Part shown: positions 7,407-15,609 of the stretch, in pieces
How positions within the stretch are numbered: position 1 is the first letter of the stretch
Layout: each line of letters begins with the position of its first letter
Origin: Gemmatimonadaceae bacterium
Lineage (GTDB): Bacteria; Gemmatimonadota; Gemmatimonadetes; Gemmatimonadales; Gemmatimonadaceae
DNA: 37,918 bases
Reading direction: 5' to 3'
Assembly (NCBI GenBank): GCA_017881585.1
Contig: JADGQS010000015.1
Coordinates: forward strand, 1-37,918
Made by a program: the position numbers and the translations under genes
The notes under the pieces: model-generated
Told to the model about the DNA's origin: nothing
Seen by the model: the letters and a program-made list of their open reading frames with translations, nothing else
Databases searched by the model: none

Positions 7407-10400
7407 GTGAACCCTCGTCCCGGCCTCTGGTGGACGGTGGCCGCGACGGCAACCGTGCTGAGCGCGGCCCTCTGGCTGCGAGCGCCCGCGACCGGAACGT
7501 TGATCGCATGCGGGCTGACCACGGCGCTGAGCGTCGCGCTCACCCTGGGCGGCGACCGGGCGTGGAATCGCATCGGATTCGCCGTGTCGGCGGCGGCGTT
7601 CGTCGTGCTCGTCGCGATGACGGAGCGCTCGCGTGCCTCGTTCGCCGCGAATCCAAACGCGGCCCGCACCGCAGTCGCCGCACGTGGCACGGCCGCGATG
7701 GCCGCGGCGCTCGAGGTGGAAACCGCCGCGCTCCAGCGGCTGGCGGTCCAGGCGCTCGATGCGCACGCCGACCCGCGGCGCGCGTTCGCCGACCTCGACA
7801 GGCTGCGCGGATCGTCGGAATCGCGCTCGGTCGTGCTGATCCGCGGCGGTGCGCCGTTCGCGTGGTCGGGACGGCTCATGACACCGCTCGATTCCCTCGC
7901 GGGGCCGGTCGGCGCCTGGTCGACGCCGTTCTACCTCGCGCTCTATGCGATTGCCGGACGCGGCAGCGACCGCGCCGTCGCCGAGGTGCTCGTGCACGCC
8001 GATCGTCCCGGCGACGTGCTTGCTTCCGCCTTCGACGAACCGCTGACTCTCGCGTACGGGGTACAGCGATTCGGCTACGGGTCTGCAGCGGACGCCGACC
8101 GCGACACGCTGACGGTCGTGCGCGCCGCCGGAGTGCCGGTGATGGGCGTTCGAGCGGTTGCGCCCGCCGGAGAGCTGCTGGCCGATGCCGCCCGCGAGCG
8201 GGGCCGGACGCGCGGCGGCATTGCCCTTGCGATCGCCGCGCTCTTCTTCCTCGCGGCGACGTGGCGCCATCGGGACGGCGTCACGCGCCGGCTCGCCGCG
8301 CTCGCGGTGGCGCTGGCGGTCGTGGCGCTCGTGCCCCTCGCGCGATTCTCGAACGCGTCGTCGCTGTTCGATCCGACCTACTTCTACGTGGCCAACGGCG
8401 GCCCGTTCACGGGCAGCGTTGGAGCGCTCGCGCTCACCTGCTCGCTCGTGCTGCTCGGCATGCTCGCCGCGCTGCGCGCGCGCGTCGGCACGCGGTCGCG
8501 TGCGCAGGCGATTGTCGCAGTCGCTATCATCGCGGGCGTCGGCCCGTTCCTGCTCCGCGATCTCGCGCGCGGCATCCAGTTCCCGGAAGCCGGTGTGTCG
8601 ACCGCCATGTGGCTCGCATGGGAATCGACGCTCTTTCTCGCGTCGGTCTCGGTGCTGATGGCGGGCGCCACCGCGGGGCAGGCCGCGCTCGGCGAGCGCA
8701 AGGGGATTCCGCTCTGGATCGCGCCCGGCGTCGCCGCGGCGGCATCGCTGCTCGCTCCCGCACTCATGGACGCGCCGGGCGGGTATCCGCCGTGGTATCC
8801 CGCGCTCTGGGTGGTGGCGATCGGCGCGCTCGCGTTCGCCCGGCGCGCGCGCGGATCGGTCCTTCCCGTGGCGATCGTCGCGGCGTGCGGCGCCGTGACG
8901 CTTGTGTGGGGACAGTCGGTGCACTCGCGCGTGCTGCTCGCCGAACACGACGTGGCGAGCCTCAACATGCTCGACAGTTCCGCGGCAACGCTCCTGAAGC
9001 GCTTCACCGCGCAGCTCGACGTCGCGCACGCCCCCGCGAGTCGCTCGGAGCTGCTCGCGCGGTTCGCCGAGTCGGATCTCGCGAGCGGCGACTATCCGGT
9101 CGAGCTCACGAGCTGGAGTCCGTTGGGTGCGCCGATGGCGAATCTGCTCGTCGGGAAGACCGAGAAGACGGCCGGAATCGAATACTTCGCGCGGCAGGCG
9201 GCGGATTCCACGCATGCGATCTTCAGCAAGGTGCCTGGGACGCCGGGATTGCACCTCGTGCTGTCGGTGCCGCATGAGGACCGGTCGGTGACGACCGTCG
9301 TGGTGGCGCCGCGCACGCGGCTCCTCGCCCGCGACCCGTTCGGGGCGCTCATGGGATTGGGCTCGACGCCGACCACCGATCCGCCGTATACGCTGACGCC
9401 GGGTGGCATCCGGCACAACGCGCTCATCACGAACGAAGCGCAGTGGGAACGGCACGGCGACGAGCTGCACGGTGACTGGTTCCTGCCCGACACCAAGGGC
9501 GGGTTCTACAACGTGCACGCCGGCGTGCAACTGCGGAGCTTCAACCAGCTGATCATGCGCGGATCGCTGGTGGTGATCCTCGATCTCTTCGCGCTCTTCT
9601 CGCTCTGGTTGCTGCTCGTGATCGCCGACGGCGCGTTCGGCCGCTGGCTGCGCATGCAGCGCCGCCGCTGGCTGCGCAGCTACCGCACGCAGCTCACGCT
9701 CGCGCTCTTCGCGTTCTTCGTGATCCCCGCGGGCGCGTTCGCGGCCTGGAGTTACCAGCGCCTGCGGAGCGACGACGACCAGGCGCGCGATCTCCTCGTG
9801 CGCGAGACGCTGCGCGGCGTGGCGGTCTACACCGACAGTGCCAAGCTCTCGGACATCGCCGCGAAATTCCAAACGCCGCTCTTCCTCTATGCCGACGGCA
9901 TCCTGCTGGCCTCGAGCGACACGGTCCTCGACGCGCTCGCGCCGCTCGGCCGTCTCCTGCCGCGGTCCACCGCGCTCGCGCTCGAGGAGCGCGACGACAT
10001 CACGGCCAGCAGCGAGGAGCTGGTTGGTTCCGAGCCGATGCTGTTCGGATTCCGCGCGGCCAGCGCCGACGCATCCCCCGTGCGATTCGTCCTCGCCGCG
10101 CCGGCGCGCACGGACGATCTCGCGCTCGACCAGCGACGGCGCGACCTCGGCATCCTGGTGCTTTTCGCGGCGGCGCTCGGCGCGCTCGCGGCGCTCTGGC
10201 TTTCCGGACTCGCCGCCCGCCAGTTCTCGCGGCCGATTCGCACGCTGCAGGAGGGTGCGCTGGCGCTCGCCGCCGGCGAGCGGGAGCCGCGGCTCTCGAG
10301 CGATCCGCCGGTGGAATTCCAGCCGGTGTTCACCGCCTTCCGGCAGATGGCGCACGACATCGAGGCCGGGCGCGAGCAGGAAGCGCACGCGCAGCGCGTG

Positions 10401-11066
10401 CTCGCCTGGGGCGAGATGGCGCGGCAGGTCGCGCACGAAATCAAGAACCCGCTCACGCCGATGCGGCTCGGCATGCAGCACCTGCGCCGCGCGCGCCACG
10501 ACCCGAACGTGGACTTCGACCTGGTGCTCGAGGAGAACGTCTCACGCGTGCTTTCCGAGATCGACCGGCTCGACGAGATCGCGCGTGCGTTCAGCCGCTA
10601 CGGCACCGCGCCGGATGACCGTGCCGCGGCGGTGCCGGTGGACGTCGCCCAGGTGCTGAACGATGTCATGCGCCTCGAACAGCTCGGCGGCGAGGAAGTG
10701 CGCTGGCACGCCGAGGGAGCCGGGTCGCCTGTGCTGGTGCTGGCGGGCCGGACGGAACTTCGCGAGGTGCTGCTCAACCTGCTGGAAAACGCCCGCCTCG
10801 CGAACGCCCGTAACGTACACGTCACGCTGTCGGCGGCCGGTGAGACGGTCCAGGTCTCGGTGCGCGACGACGGACACGGGATCGCCGGCGACGTCATGCC
10901 CCGGATCTTCGAGCCGCACTTCTCCACGCGGACCAGCGGCAGCGGGCTCGGACTCGCCATCAGCCGGCGCATGATCGAGGGGTGGGGAGGCACGATCAGC
11001 ATCGAGAGCGCTCCAGCCGAAGGCACGACCGTCCGCATCGCACTGGTTCCGGCGCCCGCCATCTGA
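7407..11066 (+). CDS. giant polytopic sensor histidine kinase (NtrY-like C-terminus)
   Basis: A 1219-residue kinase from the GTG at 7407. I count about 14 hydrophobic segments: three at the N-terminus, eight between about residues 270 and 520, a pair near 735-790, and one near 920. Extracytoplasmic stretches lie between these groups. After the last helix come a HAMP-like region (RQFSRPIRTLQEGALALAAG), the HisKA box ARQVAHEIKNPLTPMRLGM with phosphoacceptor His1010, and a HATPase domain with an N-box region (LLNLLENARLAN), DDGHGI and GSGLGLAISRRMIEGWGG. The HEIKNPLTPM form is typical of NtrY-like kinases. No response regulator follows directly; an NtrC-family regulator lies 25 kb away. The next gene starts 15 bases after its stop. 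An upstream TTG start at 7356 would lie inside the tandem repeat and is less likely. Confidence 0.9.
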   Translation: MNPRPGLWWTVAATATVLSAALWLRAPATGTLIACGLTTALSVALTLGGDRAWNRIGFAVSAAAFVVLVAMTERSRASFAANPNAARTAVAARGTAAMAAALEVETAALQRLAVQALDAHADPRRAFADLDRLRGSSESRSVVLIRGGAPFAWSGRLMTPLDSLAGPVGAWSTPFYLALYAIAGRGSDRAVAEVLVHADRPGDVLASAFDEPLTLAYGVQRFGYGSAADADRDTLTVVRAAGVPVMGVRAVAPAGELLADAARERGRTRGGIALAIAALFFLAATWRHRDGVTRRLAALAVALAVVALVPLARFSNASSLFDPTYFYVANGGPFTGSVGALALTCSLVLLGMLAALRARVGTRSRAQAIVAVAIIAGVGPFLLRDLARGIQFPEAGVSTAMWLAWESTLFLASVSVLMAGATAGQAALGERKGIPLWIAPGVAAAASLLAPALMDAPGGYPPWYPALWVVAIGALAFARRARGSVLPVAIVAACGAVTLVWGQSVHSRVLLAEHDVASLNMLDSSAATLLKRFTAQLDVAHAPASRSELLARFAESDLASGDYPVELTSWSPLGAPMANLLVGKTEKTAGIEYFARQAADSTHAIFSKVPGTPGLHLVLSVPHEDRSVTTVVVAPRTRLLARDPFGALMGLGSTPTTDPPYTLTPGGIRHNALITNEAQWERHGDELHGDWFLPDTKGGFYNVHAGVQLRSFNQLIMRGSLVVILDLFALFSLWLLLVIADGAFGRWLRMQRRRWLRSYRTQLTLALFAFFVIPAGAFAAWSYQRLRSDDDQARDLLVRETLRGVAVYTDSAKLSDIAAKFQTPLFLYADGILLASSDTVLDALAPLGRLLPRSTALALEERDDITASSEELVGSEPMLFGFRAASADASPVRFVLAAPARTDDLALDQRRRDLGILVLFAAALGALAALWLSGLAARQFSRPIRTLQEGALALAAGEREPRLSSDPPVEFQPVFTAFRQMAHDIEAGREQEAHAQRVLAWGEMARQVAHEIKNPLTPMRLGMQHLRRARHDPNVDFDLVLEENVSRVLSEIDRLDEIARAFSRYGTAPDDRAAAVPVDVAQVLNDVMRLEQLGGEEVRWHAEGAGSPVLVLAGRTELREVLLNLLENARLANARNVHVTLSAAGETVQVSVRDDGHGIAGDVMPRIFEPHFSTRTSGSGLGLAISRRMIEGWGGTISIESAPAEGTTVRIALVPAPAI

Positions 11067-11081
11067 CAGTTTTCCAGCGAC

Positions 11082-14000
11082 ATGCCGAGCGCCGAAACCA
11101 TTCCAGTCAGACGCACCACCGGGATTCCGCCGCACCTCGACGGATGGCAGCTCCCGCCCGGCTGGATCTGGGGCGATCAGGGCTACTACGCCAACCACCG
11201 GCACGCGCAGGAGATCATCGACGCGCTCGGCCGCTCGCTCGCGCTCGTCACGGTGCCGGATCCCGCGCACGCGACCTGGCTGTTCGACGAGGCGCGTTCG
11301 CTCGCGCACCGCAACCATCCGGCGATTCCCACGACGTATCACTTCTGGACGCAGAGCGCCGGGTCGCGCCGCGGGCCGGGATACCTCCGGAGATGGATCG
11401 TCGGCGAAACGGTTGGTGCGCGCATCCGCCGGCTCGGCATCGAGACGATCCCGTACATGCTGCGCGTGCTGCGCGCGGCGGGTTCGGCCGTCGCCTACCT
11501 GCACGACGCCGGCCAGACGCACGGCGCGCTTTCGCCCGACACGATCTACGTGACACCCACCGGCCGCGTATGGATTCTCGGGTGGCAGTGGGCGCTGCCG
11601 TCGTCGGAAATTCCGCCGGGTGTCCGGCCGGACCCGCTCTTCACGCCGCCTCCACGCGAGTGGGCGGCAGGCGAGTGGCGTCCGACGCCGGCGAGCGATC
11701 AGTGGCAGCTCGCCGCGAGCTGCTTCGCGATCCTCACGGGTGAACTGCCGCCGCGCGACGAGATCCCGCCGCTCCGCTGGGTGCGCCCCGATTGCCCGGC
11801 GAACGTCGCCGAGCTGCTCGACCGTGCGCTGGCCGCGAACCCGGACGACCGCTTTCACTCGGTTGCGTCGCTGCTGCGCGCGGTTGAAAAGATTTCGGGA
11901 TCCGGAACGCCCGCCCTCTCCGGCGTGGACATCGCGTCGGGTGAATACAAGGCGGTGAGCGAGGAGGACCGCCTGCGCTGGGCCACCGGCGACGACTTCG
12001 AGGTGCTGTCGTCGCTCGGGTCCGGCACGTTCGGAACGGTCTGGCGCGTGCGCGATCTCTCGCTGCAGCGCGAAGTGGCGATGAAGGTGCTGCATCCATC
12101 GGTGGCGAAGAGCGACGCCGCGGTCGCACGGTTCCGTCGCGAGGCGCAGATGGCCGCACGGCTGCAGCACCCGGCGATCGTCCCCATATACGATTGGGAC
12201 TCCAAAGGAGATGTGCACTGGTACGTGATGGAGCTCGAGGACGAGGGCTCCGTGGCGGATCTCGTGCGGCGCATGGGTCCGCGGCCGCTCGCGGAAGTCG
12301 CGCCGCAGATCGACCTCATTCTCGACGGTCTCCACGCCGCGCACGAGAACGGGATCATTCATCGCGACCTGAAGCCGGAGAACTTGTTGATCGACCGCTA
12401 TCGCCGCTGGCGCATCGCGGACTTCGGCATCGCGAACGCGATGGGCGAGGAGTGGGCGGGGTCGAGCGGCACGCCGGCGTTCGCGCCGCCGGAACAGCTG
12501 CTCGGCGAACCGCAGGGAGTCGCGGCAGACCTGTTCGCGGTGGCGGCGATCGTCTACTTCGCGCTGACCGGCGCGGCGCCGTTCGTGGGCGAGGACGGGC
12601 GCGCGATCCTGGCGCAGCAGCTCGCGGGCAGCGCGGACCTCTCACGCTTCCATCCCGAGCTCGCGAGCTGGCTGCGCAAAGGGCTCGCGGCGGATCCCGA
12701 CCAGCGATTCGTGGACGCCTCGGAAATGCAGGCGGAGTGGCGCCGGGTCACGCGTGAAGTGCTGAAGCACGAGTCGCGGCTGCCGTGGAGTGCGCGCGTC
12801 GCACAGGCGATCAGGAACGGATTCGGCGGAGCGGCGGGCGCGATCCTCGTGGCGGCGGCGCTCGCGGCGCCGCTCGGGACGTCGGCGCACGCGCAGGCAC
12901 CATCGGGATCCGCGCGCGCCGACTCCGTGCGCGCGGCGCAGCGCGATTCCGTTCGCGCGCAGCGCGATTCCACGGCCCAGGCTCTCTCCCGCGTGCACGT
13001 GTCGGTGACGCGCACCGATCAAACGGCGCAGCGGGCACCCTGGGCCGTGGGAATGCAGGACAAGTCGGACATCCAGGCGGGGCAGGCGACGCTCGGCATC
13101 GACGAGGCGCTCAACAACATTCCCGGCGTGTACGTCGACAACCGCTACAACTACTCGCTCGACCAGCGCCTCTCGATTCGCGGCGCGGGTTCGCGCGCGA
13201 ACTTCGGCATTCGCGGCGTGAAGGTCCTGATCGACGGCGTTCCGCAGTCGCTCCCCGACGGGCAGAACCAGCTGAACAACCTGGAGCTTGGCGACGTCTC
13301 GCGCGTGGAGGTGCTGCGCGGTTCCGCGTCGTCGCTCTACGGAAACGGCTCGGGCGGCGTGATCTCCTTCACCACGGACATGTCGGCGCCGGATCCGCTC
13401 GACCAGACGCTGCGCATCGAGAGCGGATCGTTCGGCACCACGAAGTGGCAGTCGCGCACGTCGGGCCGCGATGGCTCGCTCGTGGGCTCGCTCTCGGCGT
13501 CACGCACGACCGTGGACGGGTTCCGCCAATTCAGCAACGCCGACCTCAAACAGCTCAACGGCGCGCTCGACTACGGGTTCACGCCGGGCACGTCGCTTTC
13601 GCTTCGCGCGTTCGCGACGGAGATGCCGACCGCGCTCAACCCCGGCGCGCTCACCGCCGCCGAGTACGCGGCGAACCGCGATTCGGCATCGGCGACGAAC
13701 ATCAGGCGCGACGCGAGCAAGGCGATCTCGCAGAATCAGTTCTCGGCGCGGCTGCAGCACAGCGCGGGCGACGGCGGCAGCTACTCGGCGACGGCGTACG
13801 TGGTGCGGCGCTTCGTCGACAACCCGCTCGCGACGTCGCCGCCGGGCACGGCGGGCGCGACCGTCGGGACGTATTCGACGCTCAATCGCTGGGTGACGGG
13901 CGCGCGGATCGATGCGTCGCATCCGCTGTGCGCGTGCGAGAACGCGCCGCGCCTGGCGACGGGGATCGACATCGAGCGGTCGCTGGACATCCGCCGCAAC

Positions 14001-15008
14001 TCCCGCGCGACCGGCGGGCACCCGAACGCCGCAACCGACACGCTCTATTTGAACCAGAGTGAAAGTGTGGGGTCGGTTGGTCCCTTCGCCGATATCGAAT
14101 GGTCGCCCGTGGCGAAGCTTTCGCTCAGCGCCGGCGCCCGCTGGGACCGGACCACGTTCACGGTGCAGGATCACTTCTTCGGCGACCACCTCGACAACAG
14201 CGGTTCGCGCGCGATGACCGCGACCACAGGGCACGTGGGCGCGTCGTACGTGGTGTCGGACGCGTTCACGCCGTACGCGAGCTGGTCCACCGCGTTCGAA
14301 ACGCCGACGACGACCGAGCTCGACGTGAAGCCGGACGGCACCGGCGGGTTCAACCCGGATCTCGGACCGGCGCAGATCCGCACCATCGAGGCCGGCGCGC
14401 GCGGGAGCCTCGGCGCGGACGTGACATACACCGTGAGCATGTTCCGGCTGATCGAGGACAACGCGATCATCCAGTACCTGCAGTCCGGCTCGTCCGCGTA
14501 CTACCGGAACGCAGGACGGATACGCAACGACGGCCTGGAATTCGGACTCGCAGCGCGCGTGGCGAACTGGGCGAATCTCAACCTCGCCTGGACGGAGGCG
14601 AAGTACCGGTTCGTGCGTTACATATTTCCGGTCGGCGCCGTGATGGACACGCTGAACGGCAAGAAACTCTCTGGGGTTCCGGATCATTTCGTGCGATTCG
14701 GACTTCGAACGCACTGGAATCGCTGGACCCTGGATGCCGACGAAACGTGGAGTTCTTCGATGTACGCCGACGACCAGAACACGCAGCTCATCTCGAGCTG
14801 GGGAAACGGCGACCTCAACGTGCGCGCGACGTGGACCGCGGAGGCCGGCAGCGTCCGCCTGCAGCCGTACGCCGCCGTCAACAACCTGCTGAACCAGGCT
14901 TATATCGGATCGGTGACGATCAACGGAGCGGCCGGACGGACGATCGAGCCGGCTCCGCTTCGCAACTATTACTTCGGGATGGAGATCGGATGGCGCGCAG
15001 TAAAGTGA
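11082..15008 (+). CDS. Ser/Thr protein kinase fused in frame to a TonB-dependent receptor
   Basis: A 1308-residue ORF with four parts. Residues 1-270 look like a degenerate kinase fold: HGALSPD sits where HRDLKPEN belongs, and LGW where DFG belongs. Residues 300-565 form an intact Ser/Thr kinase with glycine loop G313-SGTFG-318, Lys335 (VAMKV), HRDLKPEN at 427-434 and DFG at 447-449. Residues 584-604 are a hydrophobic segment ending in a signal-peptidase-like AHA/Q site. Residues 605-635 are a repeated RDSVRAQ linker, then a TonB-box-like stretch (VHVSVTRTD), a plug with IPGVYVDN, RLSIRGAGSR and VEVLRGSASSLYGNGSGGVI, and a full barrel to residue 1308. Codon use is uniform, with no stop or frame change at the join. 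A separate receptor start could only be GTG at 12759 (Val560) or ATG at 12726, neither with a good ribosome site. It may be one polyprotein-like chain or two overlapping products. Confidence 0.85.
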   Translation: MPSAETIPVRRTTGIPPHLDGWQLPPGWIWGDQGYYANHRHAQEIIDALGRSLALVTVPDPAHATWLFDEARSLAHRNHPAIPTTYHFWTQSAGSRRGPGYLRRWIVGETVGARIRRLGIETIPYMLRVLRAAGSAVAYLHDAGQTHGALSPDTIYVTPTGRVWILGWQWALPSSEIPPGVRPDPLFTPPPREWAAGEWRPTPASDQWQLAASCFAILTGELPPRDEIPPLRWVRPDCPANVAELLDRALAANPDDRFHSVASLLRAVEKISGSGTPALSGVDIASGEYKAVSEEDRLRWATGDDFEVLSSLGSGTFGTVWRVRDLSLQREVAMKVLHPSVAKSDAAVARFRREAQMAARLQHPAIVPIYDWDSKGDVHWYVMELEDEGSVADLVRRMGPRPLAEVAPQIDLILDGLHAAHENGIIHRDLKPENLLIDRYRRWRIADFGIANAMGEEWAGSSGTPAFAPPEQLLGEPQGVAADLFAVAAIVYFALTGAAPFVGEDGRAILAQQLAGSADLSRFHPELASWLRKGLAADPDQRFVDASEMQAEWRRVTREVLKHESRLPWSARVAQAIRNGFGGAAGAILVAAALAAPLGTSAHAQAPSGSARADSVRAAQRDSVRAQRDSTAQALSRVHVSVTRTDQTAQRAPWAVGMQDKSDIQAGQATLGIDEALNNIPGVYVDNRYNYSLDQRLSIRGAGSRANFGIRGVKVLIDGVPQSLPDGQNQLNNLELGDVSRVEVLRGSASSLYGNGSGGVISFTTDMSAPDPLDQTLRIESGSFGTTKWQSRTSGRDGSLVGSLSASRTTVDGFRQFSNADLKQLNGALDYGFTPGTSLSLRAFATEMPTALNPGALTAAEYAANRDSASATNIRRDASKAISQNQFSARLQHSAGDGGSYSATAYVVRRFVDNPLATSPPGTAGATVGTYSTLNRWVTGARIDASHPLCACENAPRLATGIDIERSLDIRRNSRATGGHPNAATDTLYLNQSESVGSVGPFADIEWSPVAKLSLSAGARWDRTTFTVQDHFFGDHLDNSGSRAMTATTGHVGASYVVSDAFTPYASWSTAFETPTTTELDVKPDGTGGFNPDLGPAQIRTIEAGARGSLGADVTYTVSMFRLIEDNAIIQYLQSGSSAYYRNAGRIRNDGLEFGLAARVANWANLNLAWTEAKYRFVRYIFPVGAVMDTLNGKKLSGVPDHFVRFGLRTHWNRWTLDADETWSSSMYADDQNTQLISSWGNGDLNVRATWTAEAGSVRLQPYAAVNNLLNQAYIGSVTINGAAGRTIEPAPLRNYYFGMEIGWRAVK

Positions 15009-15604
15009 AGACGAAGGCGAAAGCTCGGGCGAATGGGAAGGCCGATGTGAATGGGAAGGCCGATGTGAAGTCGATCCTGCCGTTCGCCGTTCGCGGGTCG
15101 AAGATCGCGGGGCGGGGCGCATTCGCGGTGCGCCCCATAGCCAAGGGCGAGCGGATCGTGGAGTACCTCGGTGAGCGCGTTTCGCACGCCGTGGCCGACG
15201 CGCGTTACGATGATCACAAGGGAGGGCTGCACCACACCTTCCTGTTCACCGTGAGCCGAAAGGTGGTGATCGACGCGACCGTCAACGGGAATGAGGCGCG
15301 CTTCATCAATCACTCGTGCGATCCGAACTGCGAGTCGGTCATCGAGGGCGGGCGCGTGTTCATCGACGCGGCCAAGCCGATCAAGACCGGCACCGAACTC
15401 ACGTACGACTACGCATACACTCGAGACGGATCGGAGACGGAGGAGGACGAGACCGGCCTTTACGGGTGTCGCTGCGGGGCCAAGAGCTGCCGCGGGACGA
15501 TTCTCGCTCCGCTCTCACAGGCTGAAGTGCGTCGGCGCGCCGCCGCGGCGAAGCGGCGGCACCACCGGGCGCACGTGCACGCGCGCACCGGGCAGGAAGA
15601 CTAG
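14990..15604 (+). CDS. SET domain protein-lysine methyltransferase with post-SET motif
   Basis: A 204-residue protein starting at the ATG at 14990, which overlaps the receptor stop by 19 bases and has GGAG seven bases upstream. The N-terminal 27 residues are Lys/Ala-rich. The SET domain follows: RGAFAVRPIAKGERIVEYLG, then RFINHSCDPNCES (Asn107, His108) for S-adenosylmethionine binding and the pseudoknot, and LTYDYAY with the catalytic-type Tyr139 and Tyr141. A post-SET zinc motif CRCGAKSCRG follows (Cys160, Cys162, Cys167, to pair with a SET-core Cys). All core residues are present, so an active enzyme is likely. The tail after residue 180 is Arg/His-rich and basic. Substrate is unknown. It is the last gene of the histidine kinase/receptor operon. 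Confidence 0.92.
   Translation: MARSKVKTKAKARANGKADVNGKADVKSILPFAVRGSKIAGRGAFAVRPIAKGERIVEYLGERVSHAVADARYDDHKGGLHHTFLFTVSRKVVIDATVNGNEARFINHSCDPNCESVIEGGRVFIDAAKPIKTGTELTYDYAYTRDGSETEEDETGLYGCRCGAKSCRGTILAPLSQAEVRRRAAAAKRRHHRAHVHARTGQED
15032..15067 (+). repeat. perfect 18-bp tandem duplication inside the SET gene
   Basis: The unit aatgggaaggccgatgtg occurs twice without spacing and duplicates the six residues NGKADV in the basic N-terminal tail. The identity at base level points to a recent slippage event. Confidence 0.9.
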
Positions 15605-15609
15605 AGCGC

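Noticed and set aside
7365-10499. 1044-codon open frame on the minus strand opposite the histidine kinase
   Set aside because: Composition is dominated by Arg, Glu, Ala and Gly with no domain motif; it is the antisense shadow of a high-GC gene with a clear kinase on the plus strand.
10542-12362. 606-codon minus-strand frame opposite the kinase genes
   Set aside because: No recognisable motif, Arg/His-rich translation, and it crosses the real gene boundary between the histidine kinase and the kinase-receptor.
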